NCBI GenBank assembly: GCA_041395905.1
Contig: JAWKZP010000004.1
Coordinates: forward strand, 1-64,000
DNA length: 64,000 bases
Direction of reading: 5' to 3'
Source: UBA7803 sp041395905
GTDB taxonomy: Bacteria > Pseudomonadota > Gammaproteobacteria > Pseudomonadales > Azotimanducaceae
Shown here in pieces: positions 25,455-34,403 of this stretch; position 1 is the stretch's first letter; the number at the start of each line of letters is the position of its first letter. The notes under the pieces were generated by a model. It was not told the origin of the DNA. It searched no databases and saw only the letters and a list, made by a program, of their open reading frames with translations. A program made the translations under genes and the position numbers.

Positions 25455-28136
25455 GTGTCCATCCGCAACCTCGACTATCTGTTCAAACCCCGCTCGATCG
25501 CGCTCATCGGAGCCAGCCGCGATGCCGGCTCCGTGGGCGACGTCCTGGCCCGCAACCTGCTGCGGGCTGGATTCGACGGTCCTGTGATGCCCGTCAATCC
25601 GCATCACTCCTCCATACAGGGCGTGCTCGCCTATCCGGATGTCGCGAGCCTGCCGCTGACGCCGGACCTGGCCGTGATCGCGACCCCCGCGCAGCTGGTC
25701 CCCGAGCTGGTCGAACAGGTGGGGGCTCGCGGCACCCGTGCCGCGATCGTGATCAGCGCCGGCTTCGCCGAGCTCGACAGCGACGAGGGCAGACGTCTGC
25801 GCCAGCGCGTGCTGGATGCCGCCCGCCCGCACCTGCTGCGCATCGTCGGCCCCAACACGGTCGGGGTGCTGGCTCCGCGCTACGCCCTCAACGCCAGCTT
25901 CGCCCACCTCGCACCGCAACGCGGGCACCTGGCATTCGTCACCCAGTCCGGCGCCATCGTCACCTCCGTCATCGACTGGGCCGTACCGCGCGGCATCGGC
26001 TTTTCGTACCTGGTCTCGCTGGGCGGCATGGTGGACGTGGATTTCGGCGACATGCTGGATTATCTGGCCAACGACGAGGACACGCGGGCGATTCTGCTGC
26101 ACATCGAGGGCATCGAGCAGGCCCGCAAGTTCATGTCGGCGGCGCGCGCTGCGGCACGCATGAAGCCCGTGATCGTGGTGAAGGCCGGCCGTCACCCGGG
26201 CAGTGCCAAGGCAGCGGCGTCGCACTCGGGCGCGCTGGCCGGTGCCGACGACGTCTACGACGCCGCCTTCCGCCGCGCCGGAATCCTGCGCGTCGACGAC
26301 CTCACGGAGCTGTTCGCGGCGGTGGAAACCCTGGCCGATCTGAAGTCATCAGCGGGACGCCGGCTGGGCATTCTCAGCAATGGCGGCGGCATCGGCGTCA
26401 TGGCAGCTGACGCTCTGCTCGCGGCCGGCGGCGAGCTGGCCGAGCTGTCGAAGCCCTGCCGCGAGGCCCTGGATGCGGTGCTGCCGGCCACGTGGTCGCA
26501 CGGCAACCCGGTGGACATCGTGGGCGACGCCACCCCGGATCGTTACGCGGCTGCCCTGCGCGCCCTGCTCGATCACCCGCAGGACATGGACGGGCTGCTG
26601 GTGCTCAACTGCCCCACCGCGATTGCCGCACCGGTGGATTGCGCCGCGGCAGTTACCACCGAGCTTGCCCGCACGGACGTTCGCATACCCGTGCTCACCA
26701 GCTGGGTGGGCGGCGCCACCGCCAACGCCGGCCGCGAGCTGCTCAACAGCCACGGACTCGCCACCTACGACACGCCCACCGAGGCCACGGCCGCGTTCAT
26801 GCAGCTGTACGACTACCGGCTCGGGCAGGAGCTGCTGATGCAGACCCCGCCCTCGATCCCCGAAGCCTTCAGCGTCGACCGAGATCTGGCCCGCAGCGTG
26901 ATCCGCGAGCACCTGGCGCGAGTCGGTACCGGATGGCTCGAGCCGACTGCCGTGTACAGGCTGCTGACGGCTTACGGGATCACCATAGTGGAGACTCGGG
27001 ACGTATCGTCCGGCGCCGAGGCAGCCGCGGCGGCCGAATCCCTGGGCGTGCCGGTCGCGCTCAAGGTTCGCTCGCCGGACATCACCCACAAGTCCGACGT
27101 GGGTGGCGTGATGCTCGGCCTGGAAAACGCCGCAGCCGTGAGCACGGCAGCCGAGCAGATGCTTGCCCGGCTGCGCCGGGAGGCGGGAGGGGCCCGCATA
27201 GACGGATTCACTGTGCAGCCCATGGTCCTGCGGCCCCACGCACATGAGCTGCTCCTGGGCATGACCAGCGACGCCCAGTTCGGCCCGGTGCTGGTGTTCG
27301 GTCAGGGCGGCACGGCGGTAGAAGTCGTTCACGATCGAGCCCTCGGCCTGCCGCCCCTGAATCTGCATCTGGCCATGGATATGATCACACGCACGGAAGT
27401 GTTCCGACGGCTGCGCGGCTACCGTGACCGGCCGGCGGCCGATCTCGACGGCATCGCCATGACCCTGGTGCGCATCGCGCAGCTGATCGTCGACCTTCCG
27501 GAGATCCGCACGCTGGACATCAACCCGCTGCTCGCGGACAGCGATGGCGTGCTGGCCCTGGACGCGCGCATCTTCGTGAGCGCAGAGGCACCCGTAGCGC
27601 TGGCGATACGCCCGTACCCGCGGGAGCTGGAGGCGACGCTCACTGCCGACGACGGGCGCACCTTCTTCCTGCGGCCGATTCTGCCGGAGGACGAGCCCAT
27701 GCTGCGCGAGAGCTTCGCCAAGCTCAGCACCCAGGAGGTGCGCGAACGCTTTCTGGTGCCGATGCGGACCCTCAGCCACATTACGGCCGCGCGCTTCACC
27801 CAGCTCGACTTCGACCGCGAGATGGCGCTGGTGCTAACCGAGCCGGGCCCGCCCGGGCGCCGCGACATCTACGGCGTCGCCCGCCTCTCCGCCGACCCGG
27901 ATCTGGAGCGCGCGGAGTTCGCGATCATCGTCCGCCACGACGCGGCCGGCCTCGGGCTGGGCAAGCAGCTGCTGCAGCGTCTGATCGACTACGCCCGCGG
28001 CCGCGGACTCGAGGTGCTGTGGGGCATCACCCTGCGTGAGAACACGCGCATGCGCACCCTCGCCCGCCGTCTCGGCTTCAGCGAGGCGCCAATGGCCGAC
28101 GACAGCACCCTTACCCGCCTGACGCTCGAGTTGTAG
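25455..28136 (+). CDS. NDP-forming acyl-CoA synthetase fused to GNAT acetyltransferase (Pat-like)
   Basis: An 893-residue protein with the architecture of Pat/PatZ. Residues about 1-460 are the CoA-binding and succinyl-CoA-synthetase-like domains (LIGASRDAGSVG near the start). About 470-700 is an ATP-grasp domain (VALKVRSPDITHKSDVGGV), and about 720-893 is a GNAT domain (LGKQLLQRLIDYARGRGLE). Pat acetylates lysines of metabolic enzymes such as acetyl-CoA synthetase. The NDP-forming ligase part keeps the conserved His in ASHSGALAG; as I recall, E. coli PatZ has lost it. If so, acyl-CoA to acid plus ATP could still be catalysed. Starts at GTG 25455. It lies just before the threonine/glycine module. 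Confidence 0.85.
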   Translation: MSIRNLDYLFKPRSIALIGASRDAGSVGDVLARNLLRAGFDGPVMPVNPHHSSIQGVLAYPDVASLPLTPDLAVIATPAQLVPELVEQVGARGTRAAIVISAGFAELDSDEGRRLRQRVLDAARPHLLRIVGPNTVGVLAPRYALNASFAHLAPQRGHLAFVTQSGAIVTSVIDWAVPRGIGFSYLVSLGGMVDVDFGDMLDYLANDEDTRAILLHIEGIEQARKFMSAARAAARMKPVIVVKAGRHPGSAKAAASHSGALAGADDVYDAAFRRAGILRVDDLTELFAAVETLADLKSSAGRRLGILSNGGGIGVMAADALLAAGGELAELSKPCREALDAVLPATWSHGNPVDIVGDATPDRYAAALRALLDHPQDMDGLLVLNCPTAIAAPVDCAAAVTTELARTDVRIPVLTSWVGGATANAGRELLNSHGLATYDTPTEATAAFMQLYDYRLGQELLMQTPPSIPEAFSVDRDLARSVIREHLARVGTGWLEPTAVYRLLTAYGITIVETRDVSSGAEAAAAAESLGVPVALKVRSPDITHKSDVGGVMLGLENAAAVSTAAEQMLARLRREAGGARIDGFTVQPMVLRPHAHELLLGMTSDAQFGPVLVFGQGGTAVEVVHDRALGLPPLNLHLAMDMITRTEVFRRLRGYRDRPAADLDGIAMTLVRIAQLIVDLPEIRTLDINPLLADSDGVLALDARIFVSAEAPVALAIRPYPRELEATLTADDGRTFFLRPILPEDEPMLRESFAKLSTQEVRERFLVPMRTLSHITAARFTQLDFDREMALVLTEPGPPGRRDIYGVARLSADPDLERAEFAIIVRHDAAGLGLGKQLLQRLIDYARGRGLEVLWGITLRENTRMRTLARRLGFSEAPMADDSTLTRLTLEL

Positions 28137-28150
28137 CCGACGTTCGGCGT

Positions 28151-28675
28151 TCAGCTGCAGGGCTGCAGCGCCACATCCGCCGCGGCCAGCCGGCGCAGCA
28201 ACCGCCGCTCGCGGAACACGGGCCAGGTGCCGTACAGCAGCATTTCCAGGGGGTGCCACATGGCAACCCAACCGGCAATGATCAGGCTCTCGGCAAGCAG
28301 CACACCCAGCTGACCCAGGTCGGCGCTGCGCAGCAGCGCGGCGCCCGCGGTACACGCCACCAGCAATGGCGCCCCGATGAGCAGACTCAACCGGCCCTCG
28401 CGCAGTATCCGGCTCACCTTGAGCTGCTGCAGCTCCGCTTCACGCTGGAAGTGCGCTCTGACCGCGCCGGCGATCGCCTGCCGTTCGGCTTCATCCGGCA
28501 GCGCCCCGCCGAGGTGGATCTCCAGACGCAGCAACCCCTGCGCGGGAAACTCGCGCGCCCAGGCCAGGATGAACTCCTCGCAGTCCGGGTCCAGATCACG
28601 CTTGCGGAAGGGCGAGGGGTCGATGGAGCTGAACAGCTGCGCCGGTTCGTCCACCAGAATCTGAATGGTATCCAT
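28151..28675 (-). CDS. Hypothetical membrane protein
   Basis: A 174-residue protein I do not recognise. The first 90 residues are soluble and acidic. Two membrane helices follow: LSLLIGAPLLVACTAGAALL at about 95-115 and LGVLLAESLIIAGWVAMW at about 123-140. The C-terminus is basic and probably cytoplasmic. It is convergent with the Pat-like gene, 14 bases away, and faces the threonine dehydrogenase gene across a 234-base gap. No function assigned. Confidence 0.6.
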   Translation of the reverse strand: MDTIQILVDEPAQLFSSIDPSPFRKRDLDPDCEEFILAWAREFPAQGLLRLEIHLGGALPDEAERQAIAGAVRAHFQREAELQQLKVSRILREGRLSLLIGAPLLVACTAGAALLRSADLGQLGVLLAESLIIAGWVAMWHPLEMLLYGTWPVFRERRLLRRLAAADVALQPCS

Positions 28676-28909
28676 GGAGGCACCTGCAGGTGTTGCGGCT
28701 CGCGCGGCACGCAGCGCGCGGCTCGCGGCTCGCGGGGCGGCAATCCTAGCGCCGGCGATCAGCGGCGTTCATCGTGGGAACTCCCTAACCGTTCCCAAGG
28801 GGAAATACCTAGCAAACTTCCCGGCCTCGGCCCGGCATAATGTCCGGGACGTATCAGAACCCACCGGCAACGGTCGCCACGCCGCTCGCCGGGTTGCGAC
28901 ACAGGGCCA

Positions 28910-29878
28910 ATGGCAAAGTTTCTGGTAACCGGCGCATTCGGCCAGATCGGCACCGAGCTGACGCAGGCGCTGCGGGCGCGCCACGGCACCGCCGCCGTGG
29001 TCGCGAGCGGCCGCCGGCTCAGCGGTCACGAGAGCAATCCTGCCTGCACGGACCCGGTGGCGGTGCTCGACGTCACGGATCCTGCGGCCGTGCGCAACGT
29101 GCTGGCCACGCACGACGTGGACGTGGTCTACCATCTGGCTGCCCGGCTGTCGGCTGTGGGTGAACAGGACCCGGCGCTCACCTGGCGAGTCAACATGGAA
29201 GGATTGCGCAACGTGCTGGAGGCAGCGCGCGCACGGCCCGGCACGCGCGTGTTCTGGCCCAGCTCCATCGCCGCGTTCGGCCCGGAAACACCGCGTGACG
29301 CGGTGCCGCAGGATACGGTGATGCGCCCCACCACCATGTACGGCGTCACCAAGGTTGCCGGCGAGCTGCTGGCCGACTACTACCAGCGCCGCTACGGCGT
29401 GGACGTGCGCGGCGTGCGCTTCCCGGGCGTCATCAGCAGCCAGAGCCTGCCTGGCGGCGGCACCACCGACTACGCGGTGGAGATCTTCTATGCCGCCCTG
29501 ACGAGCGGGCGCTACACCGCGTTCGTACGCGCCGATACGGTGCTGCCCATGATCTACATGCCCGACTGCATCCGCGCCGCGCGCATGCTGATGGATGCCG
29601 AACCGGCACGCCTGCGCCACCGCAACGGCTTCAACATCGCGGCCATGAGCTTCTCCGCCGGCGAGCTGGCGGACGCGATCCGCGAACGCCTGCCCGGCTT
29701 CCGGTGCGAGTTCGTCCCCGACGAACGCCAGGCCATAGCCGACAGCTGGCCGCGCAGCATCGACGACCGCGCGGCGCGGGAGGAATGGGATTGGGCGCCC
29801 GAGTACGATCTGACCCGCATGACCGACGACATGCTCACACAGCTGGGCCCGCGCCTGCAGCAGGGCTCGCGCCCTTGA
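28910..29878 (+). CDS. tdh: L-threonine 3-dehydrogenase, epimerase-type SDR
   Basis: A 322-residue extended short-chain dehydrogenase. GAFGQIGTEL (8-17) binds NAD and the YxxxK active site is YGVTK. The strongest clue is PGGGTTDYAVEIFYAAL, which is the fingerprint of the epimerase-like L-threonine 3-dehydrogenases rather than UDP-sugar epimerases. The enzyme oxidises threonine to 2-amino-3-oxobutyrate. The next gene (31 bases on) is the ligase that cleaves that product to glycine and acetyl-CoA, so the two form the classical threonine-degradation pair. They lead directly into a glycine-reductase-like gene set. Confidence 0.88.
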   Translation: MAKFLVTGAFGQIGTELTQALRARHGTAAVVASGRRLSGHESNPACTDPVAVLDVTDPAAVRNVLATHDVDVVYHLAARLSAVGEQDPALTWRVNMEGLRNVLEAARARPGTRVFWPSSIAAFGPETPRDAVPQDTVMRPTTMYGVTKVAGELLADYYQRRYGVDVRGVRFPGVISSQSLPGGGTTDYAVEIFYAALTSGRYTAFVRADTVLPMIYMPDCIRAARMLMDAEPARLRHRNGFNIAAMSFSAGELADAIRERLPGFRCEFVPDERQAIADSWPRSIDDRAAREEWDWAPEYDLTRMTDDMLTQLGPRLQQGSRP

Positions 29879-29909
29879 CCGGGCGCCGCGAAGGCGGAGA
29901 ACTGCCACC

Positions 29910-31094
29910 ATGACCCGACTCGACCAGAGGCTCTCCAGCACGCTGCAGGCGCTCCACGATGCCGGCACCTGGAAGACCCTGCAGCGCATCACCGCCCCCA
30001 TGGGCCCGGTGACCCGCATCGACGGCGTTGGCGAGGTGCTGGTGTTCTGTGCCAACAACTATCTGGGCCTCGCCAGCCACCCGGAGGTGCTCGAGGCCGC
30101 CCGCGAGGGCCTGGCGCGCTACGGGGCGGGCACCGCCAGCGTGCGTTTCATCTGCGGCACCTTCGAATGCCACGAGGCGCTGGAGGCGAAGGTGGCACAG
30201 TTTTTCGGCACCGAAGCGGCGCTGAGCTACACCAGCTGCTGGAATGCCAACGAAGGTCTGCTGCCCGCGCTCATCGAGCCCGGCGACGCCATCGTGTCGG
30301 ATGCGCGCAATCACGCCAGCATCATCGACGCATCCCGTCTCGCCCGGGATGCGCGCCGCGAGGTGTTTGCCCATCGCGACATGGCCGCGCTGGCGACGAG
30401 CCTCGACCGGGTGCGCGATGCACCGGTGAAGCTCGTGGTGACCGACGGGGTGTTCAGCATGGAGGGGGACGTCGCGCCGCTGCCGGAGCTGCTCGCGCTC
30501 TGCCGCGCCCATGAGGCCACGTTGATCGTCGACGACTCTCACGGCACCGGCGTGTTGGGTGCCACCGGGCGCGGCAGCCATGAGCACCACGGCCTCGGCG
30601 CCCGCGCGCCGGAGGGCATCGACGTCATCACCAGCACCTTCGGCAAGGCGCTGGGCGGCGGCAACGGCGGCTTCGTTGCCGGGCCCAGAGATCTGATCGA
30701 CTTTCTGATCCAGCGCAGCCGGCCGCACCTGTTTTCCAACGCGCTGGCGCCGCCTACCGCGTGCGCGGCTCTGCGGGCGCTGGAAATCCTCGAGCGCGAG
30801 CCCGAGCGCGTCGCCCGTCTGCAGCGCAACGTGCAGACCATGCGCGACGGCCTGCGCCGCGTCGGCTATGACGTGATGGATTCGCCGACCGGCATCATTC
30901 CCATCATGATCGGCGATACAGCCGAGGCGATCCGCCTCTCGGCACGGTTGCTGGAGCGCGGCGTGTTCGTGGTCGGTTTCGGTTACCCCGTGGTACCCGA
31001 AGGCGAGGCCCGCCTGCGGGTGCAGATGTCCGCCGCGCACAGCGACGACCACATCGCCCTGGCGCTGGAAGTGTTCGCAGCGTTGCGCTCGTGA
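29910..31094 (+). CDS. kbl: Glycine C-acetyltransferase (2-amino-3-ketobutyrate CoA ligase)
   Basis: A 394-residue PLP enzyme of the alpha-oxoamine synthase family, nearly the length of E. coli Kbl. FCANNYLGLASHPEV, DDSHGTGVLGATGRG and the PLP-lysine motif TSTFGKALGGGNGGF are all present. In catabolism it cleaves 2-amino-3-oxobutyrate with CoA to glycine and acetyl-CoA. The upstream gene is threonine dehydrogenase. The downstream gene overlaps its stop by four bases, coupling glycine production to the GrdC-like protein. The alternative AONS-family functions (BioF, HemA, SPT) are unlikely given the neighbour and sequence. Confidence 0.92.
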   Translation: MTRLDQRLSSTLQALHDAGTWKTLQRITAPMGPVTRIDGVGEVLVFCANNYLGLASHPEVLEAAREGLARYGAGTASVRFICGTFECHEALEAKVAQFFGTEAALSYTSCWNANEGLLPALIEPGDAIVSDARNHASIIDASRLARDARREVFAHRDMAALATSLDRVRDAPVKLVVTDGVFSMEGDVAPLPELLALCRAHEATLIVDDSHGTGVLGATGRGSHEHHGLGARAPEGIDVITSTFGKALGGGNGGFVAGPRDLIDFLIQRSRPHLFSNALAPPTACAALRALEILEREPERVARLQRNVQTMRDGLRRVGYDVMDSPTGIIPIMIGDTAEAIRLSARLLERGVFVVGFGYPVVPEGEARLRVQMSAAHSDDHIALALEVFAALRS

Positions 31095-32470
31095 AGGCCA
31101 TGTCCGACCCGGTCATACAGAGCATCAGTTGCTGCCTTGCCCACGCGCCGGATCTGGTGCGTTACGGCTCCAAGCCGCGGCGCGAGATCGCCCGCGATCC
31201 TGCGTTTGCCGCGGCGCTCGGGCGCCGGCTGCGCAGCTTCGACGATGCCCTGGCCTATCCGCCCAACCGCACCTTCATCGGCCGGCTCACGCCGGACGAG
31301 CTCGCCGCGGTGCCTCGCCCCTGGTTCGAACAGCGCACCGTTCCGGCGACGCCCGGCCAGCGCCCGTTCGGCACGATCCTGCCACAGTCGGCCCTGTATG
31401 AACTGCTTGCCCGGGCCGACGTGCTGGAACCCGAGCTGGTGCTGCCCGGTGACGATGCCCCGGTTCGCCAGGCCATCGCCGCCGGGGCCCTGCCGCTGCT
31501 CGACGGCGCGGCTCTGTGGGGCTGCATGCGCCGCGATGACCGGGCCGAAGGACGCGACGACGACTCGCTGAGCGCATCGATTCTGCTCGAAGCGCTCGTA
31601 TCCAAAGCCACCGGTGCCGCGGCGCTGCTGCAGCTGATCGAGCGCGAGGGCATCGATCCCGCGAGCCTCGAATTCATCATCAGCTGCGGTGAGGAAGCCT
31701 GCGGTGATCGCTACCAGCGCGGCGGCGGCGGCATGGCCAAGAGCATCGGCGAGATGTGCGGGCTCGCCAACGCTTCCGGCATGGACGTAAAGAATTTCTG
31801 CGCCGGCCCCGGATCGGCCCTGATGACCGCCGCAGCGATGGTGCAGGCGGGCCTGTATCAGCGCATCGCCGTAGTCGCCGGCGGTTCGCTTGCCAAGCTC
31901 GGCATGAAGTGCCAGGCATTCATCCGCGAAGGGCTGCCGATTCTGGACGACTGCCTGGCCAGCATGGCTCTGGTGGTGAGCGCCGACGACGGCCGCAGCC
32001 CACACCTGCTGACCCGGCGCGGCAGCTTCGGTATCGCCCGAATCGGCGCCAGCACGTCCGATGAAGCCGTGTATCGCCAGCTGATTCTCGAGCCGCTGGC
32101 AGCGCTGGGGCTTGGCATTGCCGACATCGATCGGTTCGCTCCGGAGCTGCACAACCCCGAGATCATGGAGCACGCGGGATCCGGCGACGTGGTGCGCAAA
32201 AACTACCGGATGATCGCCGCCACCGCAGTACGCGCGGGCATCATCGGCAAGGCGGAAATGGAGCCATTCATCGCCCGCATCGGCATGGTGGGATTCGCAC
32301 CGACCCAGGGGCACATCCCGTCGGCACTGCCCTACATCGGCCATGCCATGCGCGCCATGGCCGCAGGGCAGATGCGGCGCGCCATGTTCCTGTGCAAGGC
32401 CAGCCTGTTCCTGAACCGGCTCACCGAACTCTACGACGGTGTCTCGTTCGTGCTGCAAGCCAACGAGTGA
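31091..32470 (+). CDS. grdC: Glycine reductase complex component C, GrdC-like
   Basis: A 459-residue protein matching GrdC (beta subunit of glycine reductase protein C), which takes the acetyl group from the selenoprotein. It has the family start DPVIQSISCCLAHAPDLVRYG, YPPNRTFIGRLTPDEL, SCGEEACGDRYQRGGGGMAKSIGE, NFCAGPGSALMTAAAMVQAG, GGSLAKLGMKCQAF and GFAPTQGHIPSALPYIG in order. It has a thiolase-type fold in the family; Cys in FCAGP is a candidate acyl carrier (inference). GTG 31091 overlaps kbl by four bases; ATG 31100 (MSDPVIQ) fits family length equally well. The usual partner GrdD is absent from this window. The selenoprotein grdA follows 90 bases on. Confidence 0.88.
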   Translation: MKAMSDPVIQSISCCLAHAPDLVRYGSKPRREIARDPAFAAALGRRLRSFDDALAYPPNRTFIGRLTPDELAAVPRPWFEQRTVPATPGQRPFGTILPQSALYELLARADVLEPELVLPGDDAPVRQAIAAGALPLLDGAALWGCMRRDDRAEGRDDDSLSASILLEALVSKATGAAALLQLIEREGIDPASLEFIISCGEEACGDRYQRGGGGMAKSIGEMCGLANASGMDVKNFCAGPGSALMTAAAMVQAGLYQRIAVVAGGSLAKLGMKCQAFIREGLPILDDCLASMALVVSADDGRSPHLLTRRGSFGIARIGASTSDEAVYRQLILEPLAALGLGIADIDRFAPELHNPEIMEHAGSGDVVRKNYRMIAATAVRAGIIGKAEMEPFIARIGMVGFAPTQGHIPSALPYIGHAMRAMAAGQMRRAMFLCKASLFLNRLTELYDGVSFVLQANE

Positions 32471-32560
32471 GTCGGCTGCTATGATGGACCCGCGCCGGAT
32501 ACCGCGGCGCGATGGATGCGCGCCCCGCGAAGGGGCAATTCACCCAGGAAAACGAACACC

Positions 32561-33016
32561 ATGCTGAAGGGAAAGAAGGTCGCCGTATTCGGCGAGCGCG
32601 ACGACGTCGCCGGCCATGCCGTGCGCCGCTGCGTCGAAGCTGCCGGTGCTGAAGTCGTTTACGAAACCACCTCCTGCTTCGTCTGAACCTCCGCCGGCGC
32701 CGCAGGTCTTGCGGAGCAGGAGGAGATCAAACAGCTCGCCGAACGCTACGGCACCGACGCGCTGGTGGTGGTGTTCGGCCTGAACGAACTGGCCAACCTG
32801 CGCATCATGGCCAGCACCTTCAAGGACGGCGACCCGAGCTACGCAGGCGCTCTCGGCGGCATTGCCCTCGGGCTCAAGAGCTATCACATCTTCGAGTTGA
32901 AGGACGAAATTCCTCCAGAGGTGTGGGAAACGGAGATGGCCTTCAAGGAGCTCGAGGTGGAAGACTCGCTGATCGAAAAGCTGTGCACCACGCTGCGGGA
33001 GATTCGCGAGGGCTGA
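32561..33016 (+). CDS. grdA: Glycine/betaine reductase selenoprotein GrdA (in-frame UGA = Sec42)
   Basis: A 151-residue protein if UGA 32684-32686 is read as selenocysteine. The sequence around it is TTSCFVU-TSAGAAGLAEQ, the GrdA redox site C-x-x-U, with Cys39 and Sec42 (family Sec is near 44). After it come QEEIKQLAERYGTDALVVVFG, GLNELANLRIMASTF and ALGLKSYHIFELKDEIPPEVWE, all GrdA. The protein forms a carboxymethyl-selenoether intermediate with GrdB/E and passes it to GrdC. Ordinary gene calling would cut it at the UGA and keep only the C-terminal part. The stretch is otherwise intact and a SECIS-like hairpin follows the UGA. The start ATG 32561 follows CAGGAAAACG. Confidence 0.92.
32687..32725 (+). 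promoter_or_regulatory. Candidate bacterial SECIS element in grdA
   Basis: Directly after the Sec UGA, CCGCA (32700-32704) pairs perfectly with TGCGG (32710-32714) around the five-base loop GGTCT. The GGT of the loop is at +19 to +21 from the UGA; as I recall this is the same spacing and nearly the same loop as the E. coli fdhF element bound by SelB. A lower stem CCTCC (32688-32692) with GGAGG (32719-32723) can extend it. RNA folding would confirm it; I judged base pairing by eye. Confidence 0.75.
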
Positions 33017-33073
33017 GCCGGAGGCTGCGCGGCGCGTCGGCACGGCCGCAGGCCGGCGTGATTTCGAGCCTCC

Positions 33074-34402
33074 TCAACCGATATCCGTCTCGAACACCTG
33101 CTGCCCCGACACCGCTGTCTGCAGCGCCTCCAGCGCCCGTTCCAGCAGCCGTTTGCGGAGCGCGAACTCGGCTTCGGGCGTCCGCCGCGGATCGCCCAGC
33201 GGGTGCGGAATGGCAACGCTCGGCACGATGCGATTGGCGCCCACCGTCTTCGAAATCGTGATGATCGAGCAGACGTGCGCCGTGGGCAGGCCGGCCCGCT
33301 CCAGTTCTTTGACCATCGTTGCGCCGCAACGAGTGCAGGTGCCTCACGTCGACGTGAAGATCACTGCCTGCACGCCTTCGTTTACCAGGGTCGCAGCGAT
33401 TTCCTCGCCGAAACGCTGGGCCCTGCGCACGGCGGTGGCATTACCCACAGTGGCGAAGTAGCTGTCGAACAGCTTGCCGATACGCCCCTCCCGCTCCAAC
33501 GCGCGCGCAGCATCCAGCGGCAGCACCCGGTTGGGATCGGCGTTGGCGTAGCTGGGATCGTAGCCGCCATGCACGCTCTGATGGGTTGCCGCGCTCAGGG
33601 CATCGAGGCCGGCAATCGAGTAGCGCCCGTAACGGCTGGCGCTGGCCGATTCGATGTGGTCCGGATTGCCACGCGGCACGATGCCGCCGGAGGTCACCAG
33701 GGCGATGGTCGCCCGGGCGGCCGCAGCGATCGGCGCGGCCGGCGGCACGCGCTCGAACTTCGGCATCGGATACTCGGTGACCACGCCCTCGCCGGCCACC
33801 TTGCGCAACAGCATCTCGATGGCACGCTCCGCGCCCGTGCGCTGTGCAAACCGGTTGCGCCGGAGGCCGCGGCTGAGAACAGGCGCGTTGGTCGCATCCA
33901 GCGCTTCACCCACGCCGAGGCGCACCGCAACCTGTGCCACGCGCATCAGGGTGCCGCGCATGCCCATGACGTCGGCGCTGGCAGGCACGATGGTCAGCTC
34001 GCGCCGGAAGGTGTCCACTGCCGGGTTGTCTTCGTGAAGGGCCGTGACCACCGGCACGTCGAACCGTCGGCCCAGCGCCAGGCACAGCGTGCCGCACGCC
34101 ATGCCGTAGCGCCCCGCACCGAACGCCGGGCCGGCGATCACCAGATCGAACGCGCCTTCGCCGATTTCCGCAGCCACCAGCGCGACCACCTCGTCCGCCG
34201 CCTGCTGCAGATGCTCGGCGACATAGTTGTCGCCGGTGGCGACCGTGGCCACGACCTCGATGTCGGGTTCGAGCTGCTGGAGCAGCTTGCCGGGTCCGCG
34301 CGCGCCACGAAACAACGCAGGCGGCAGGTTGGCGTGCTCCTCGCCGCCGAGACCGGCGAAAAACTGATTGAGCACGTGCAGCACCCGCAGCGGCTGCGCC
34401 AC
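33074..34402 (-). CDS. grdB: Glycine/betaine reductase selenoprotein GrdB-type subunit (Sec353)
   Basis: A 442-residue protein if the UGA at 33346-33344 is selenocysteine. It reads VLHVLNQFFAGLGGEE near the start, then VATGDNYV, AGPAFGAGRYGMACG, PVVTALHEDNPAV, GGIVPRGNPD, and GGYDPSYANADPNRVLPLDA. The redox site is FTSTU-GTCTRCGATMVKELE, i.e. U-x-x-C-x-x-C, followed by ISKTVGANRIVPSVAIPHPLG. This is the GrdB/F/H family; which amine it accepts (glycine, sarcosine, betaine) is not clear. It would reduce the C-N bond with the pyruvoyl GrdE subunit. GTG 34402 is preceded by GAGGAGG lying in the last codons of grdE. The gene order grdE-grdB is usual. Confidence 0.92.
33317..33331 (-). promoter_or_regulatory. 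Candidate SECIS hairpin in grdB
   Basis: On the minus strand, starting at +13 after the Sec UGA, CGTTGC (33331-33326) pairs perfectly with GCAACG (33322-33317). The central GGC is at +19 to +21, the same place as GGT in the grdA element. The loop is tighter and has GGC instead of GGU, so SelB affinity is less certain, but spacing and stem agree. Confidence 0.62.
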
Positions 34403-34403
34403 C

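Noticed and set aside
28676..28909. Glycine riboswitch ahead of tdh
   Set aside because: Expected because of the pathway, but I could not find the conserved core or paired stems in this 234-base gap. It holds only repeated GGCTCGCG-like G/C stretches.
32684..32686. UGA in grdA as a nonsense mutation creating two short genes
   Set aside because: The stop is at the exact Sec position, the sequence on both sides is conserved GrdA, and a SECIS-like hairpin follows at the right spacing. Recoding is the better reading.
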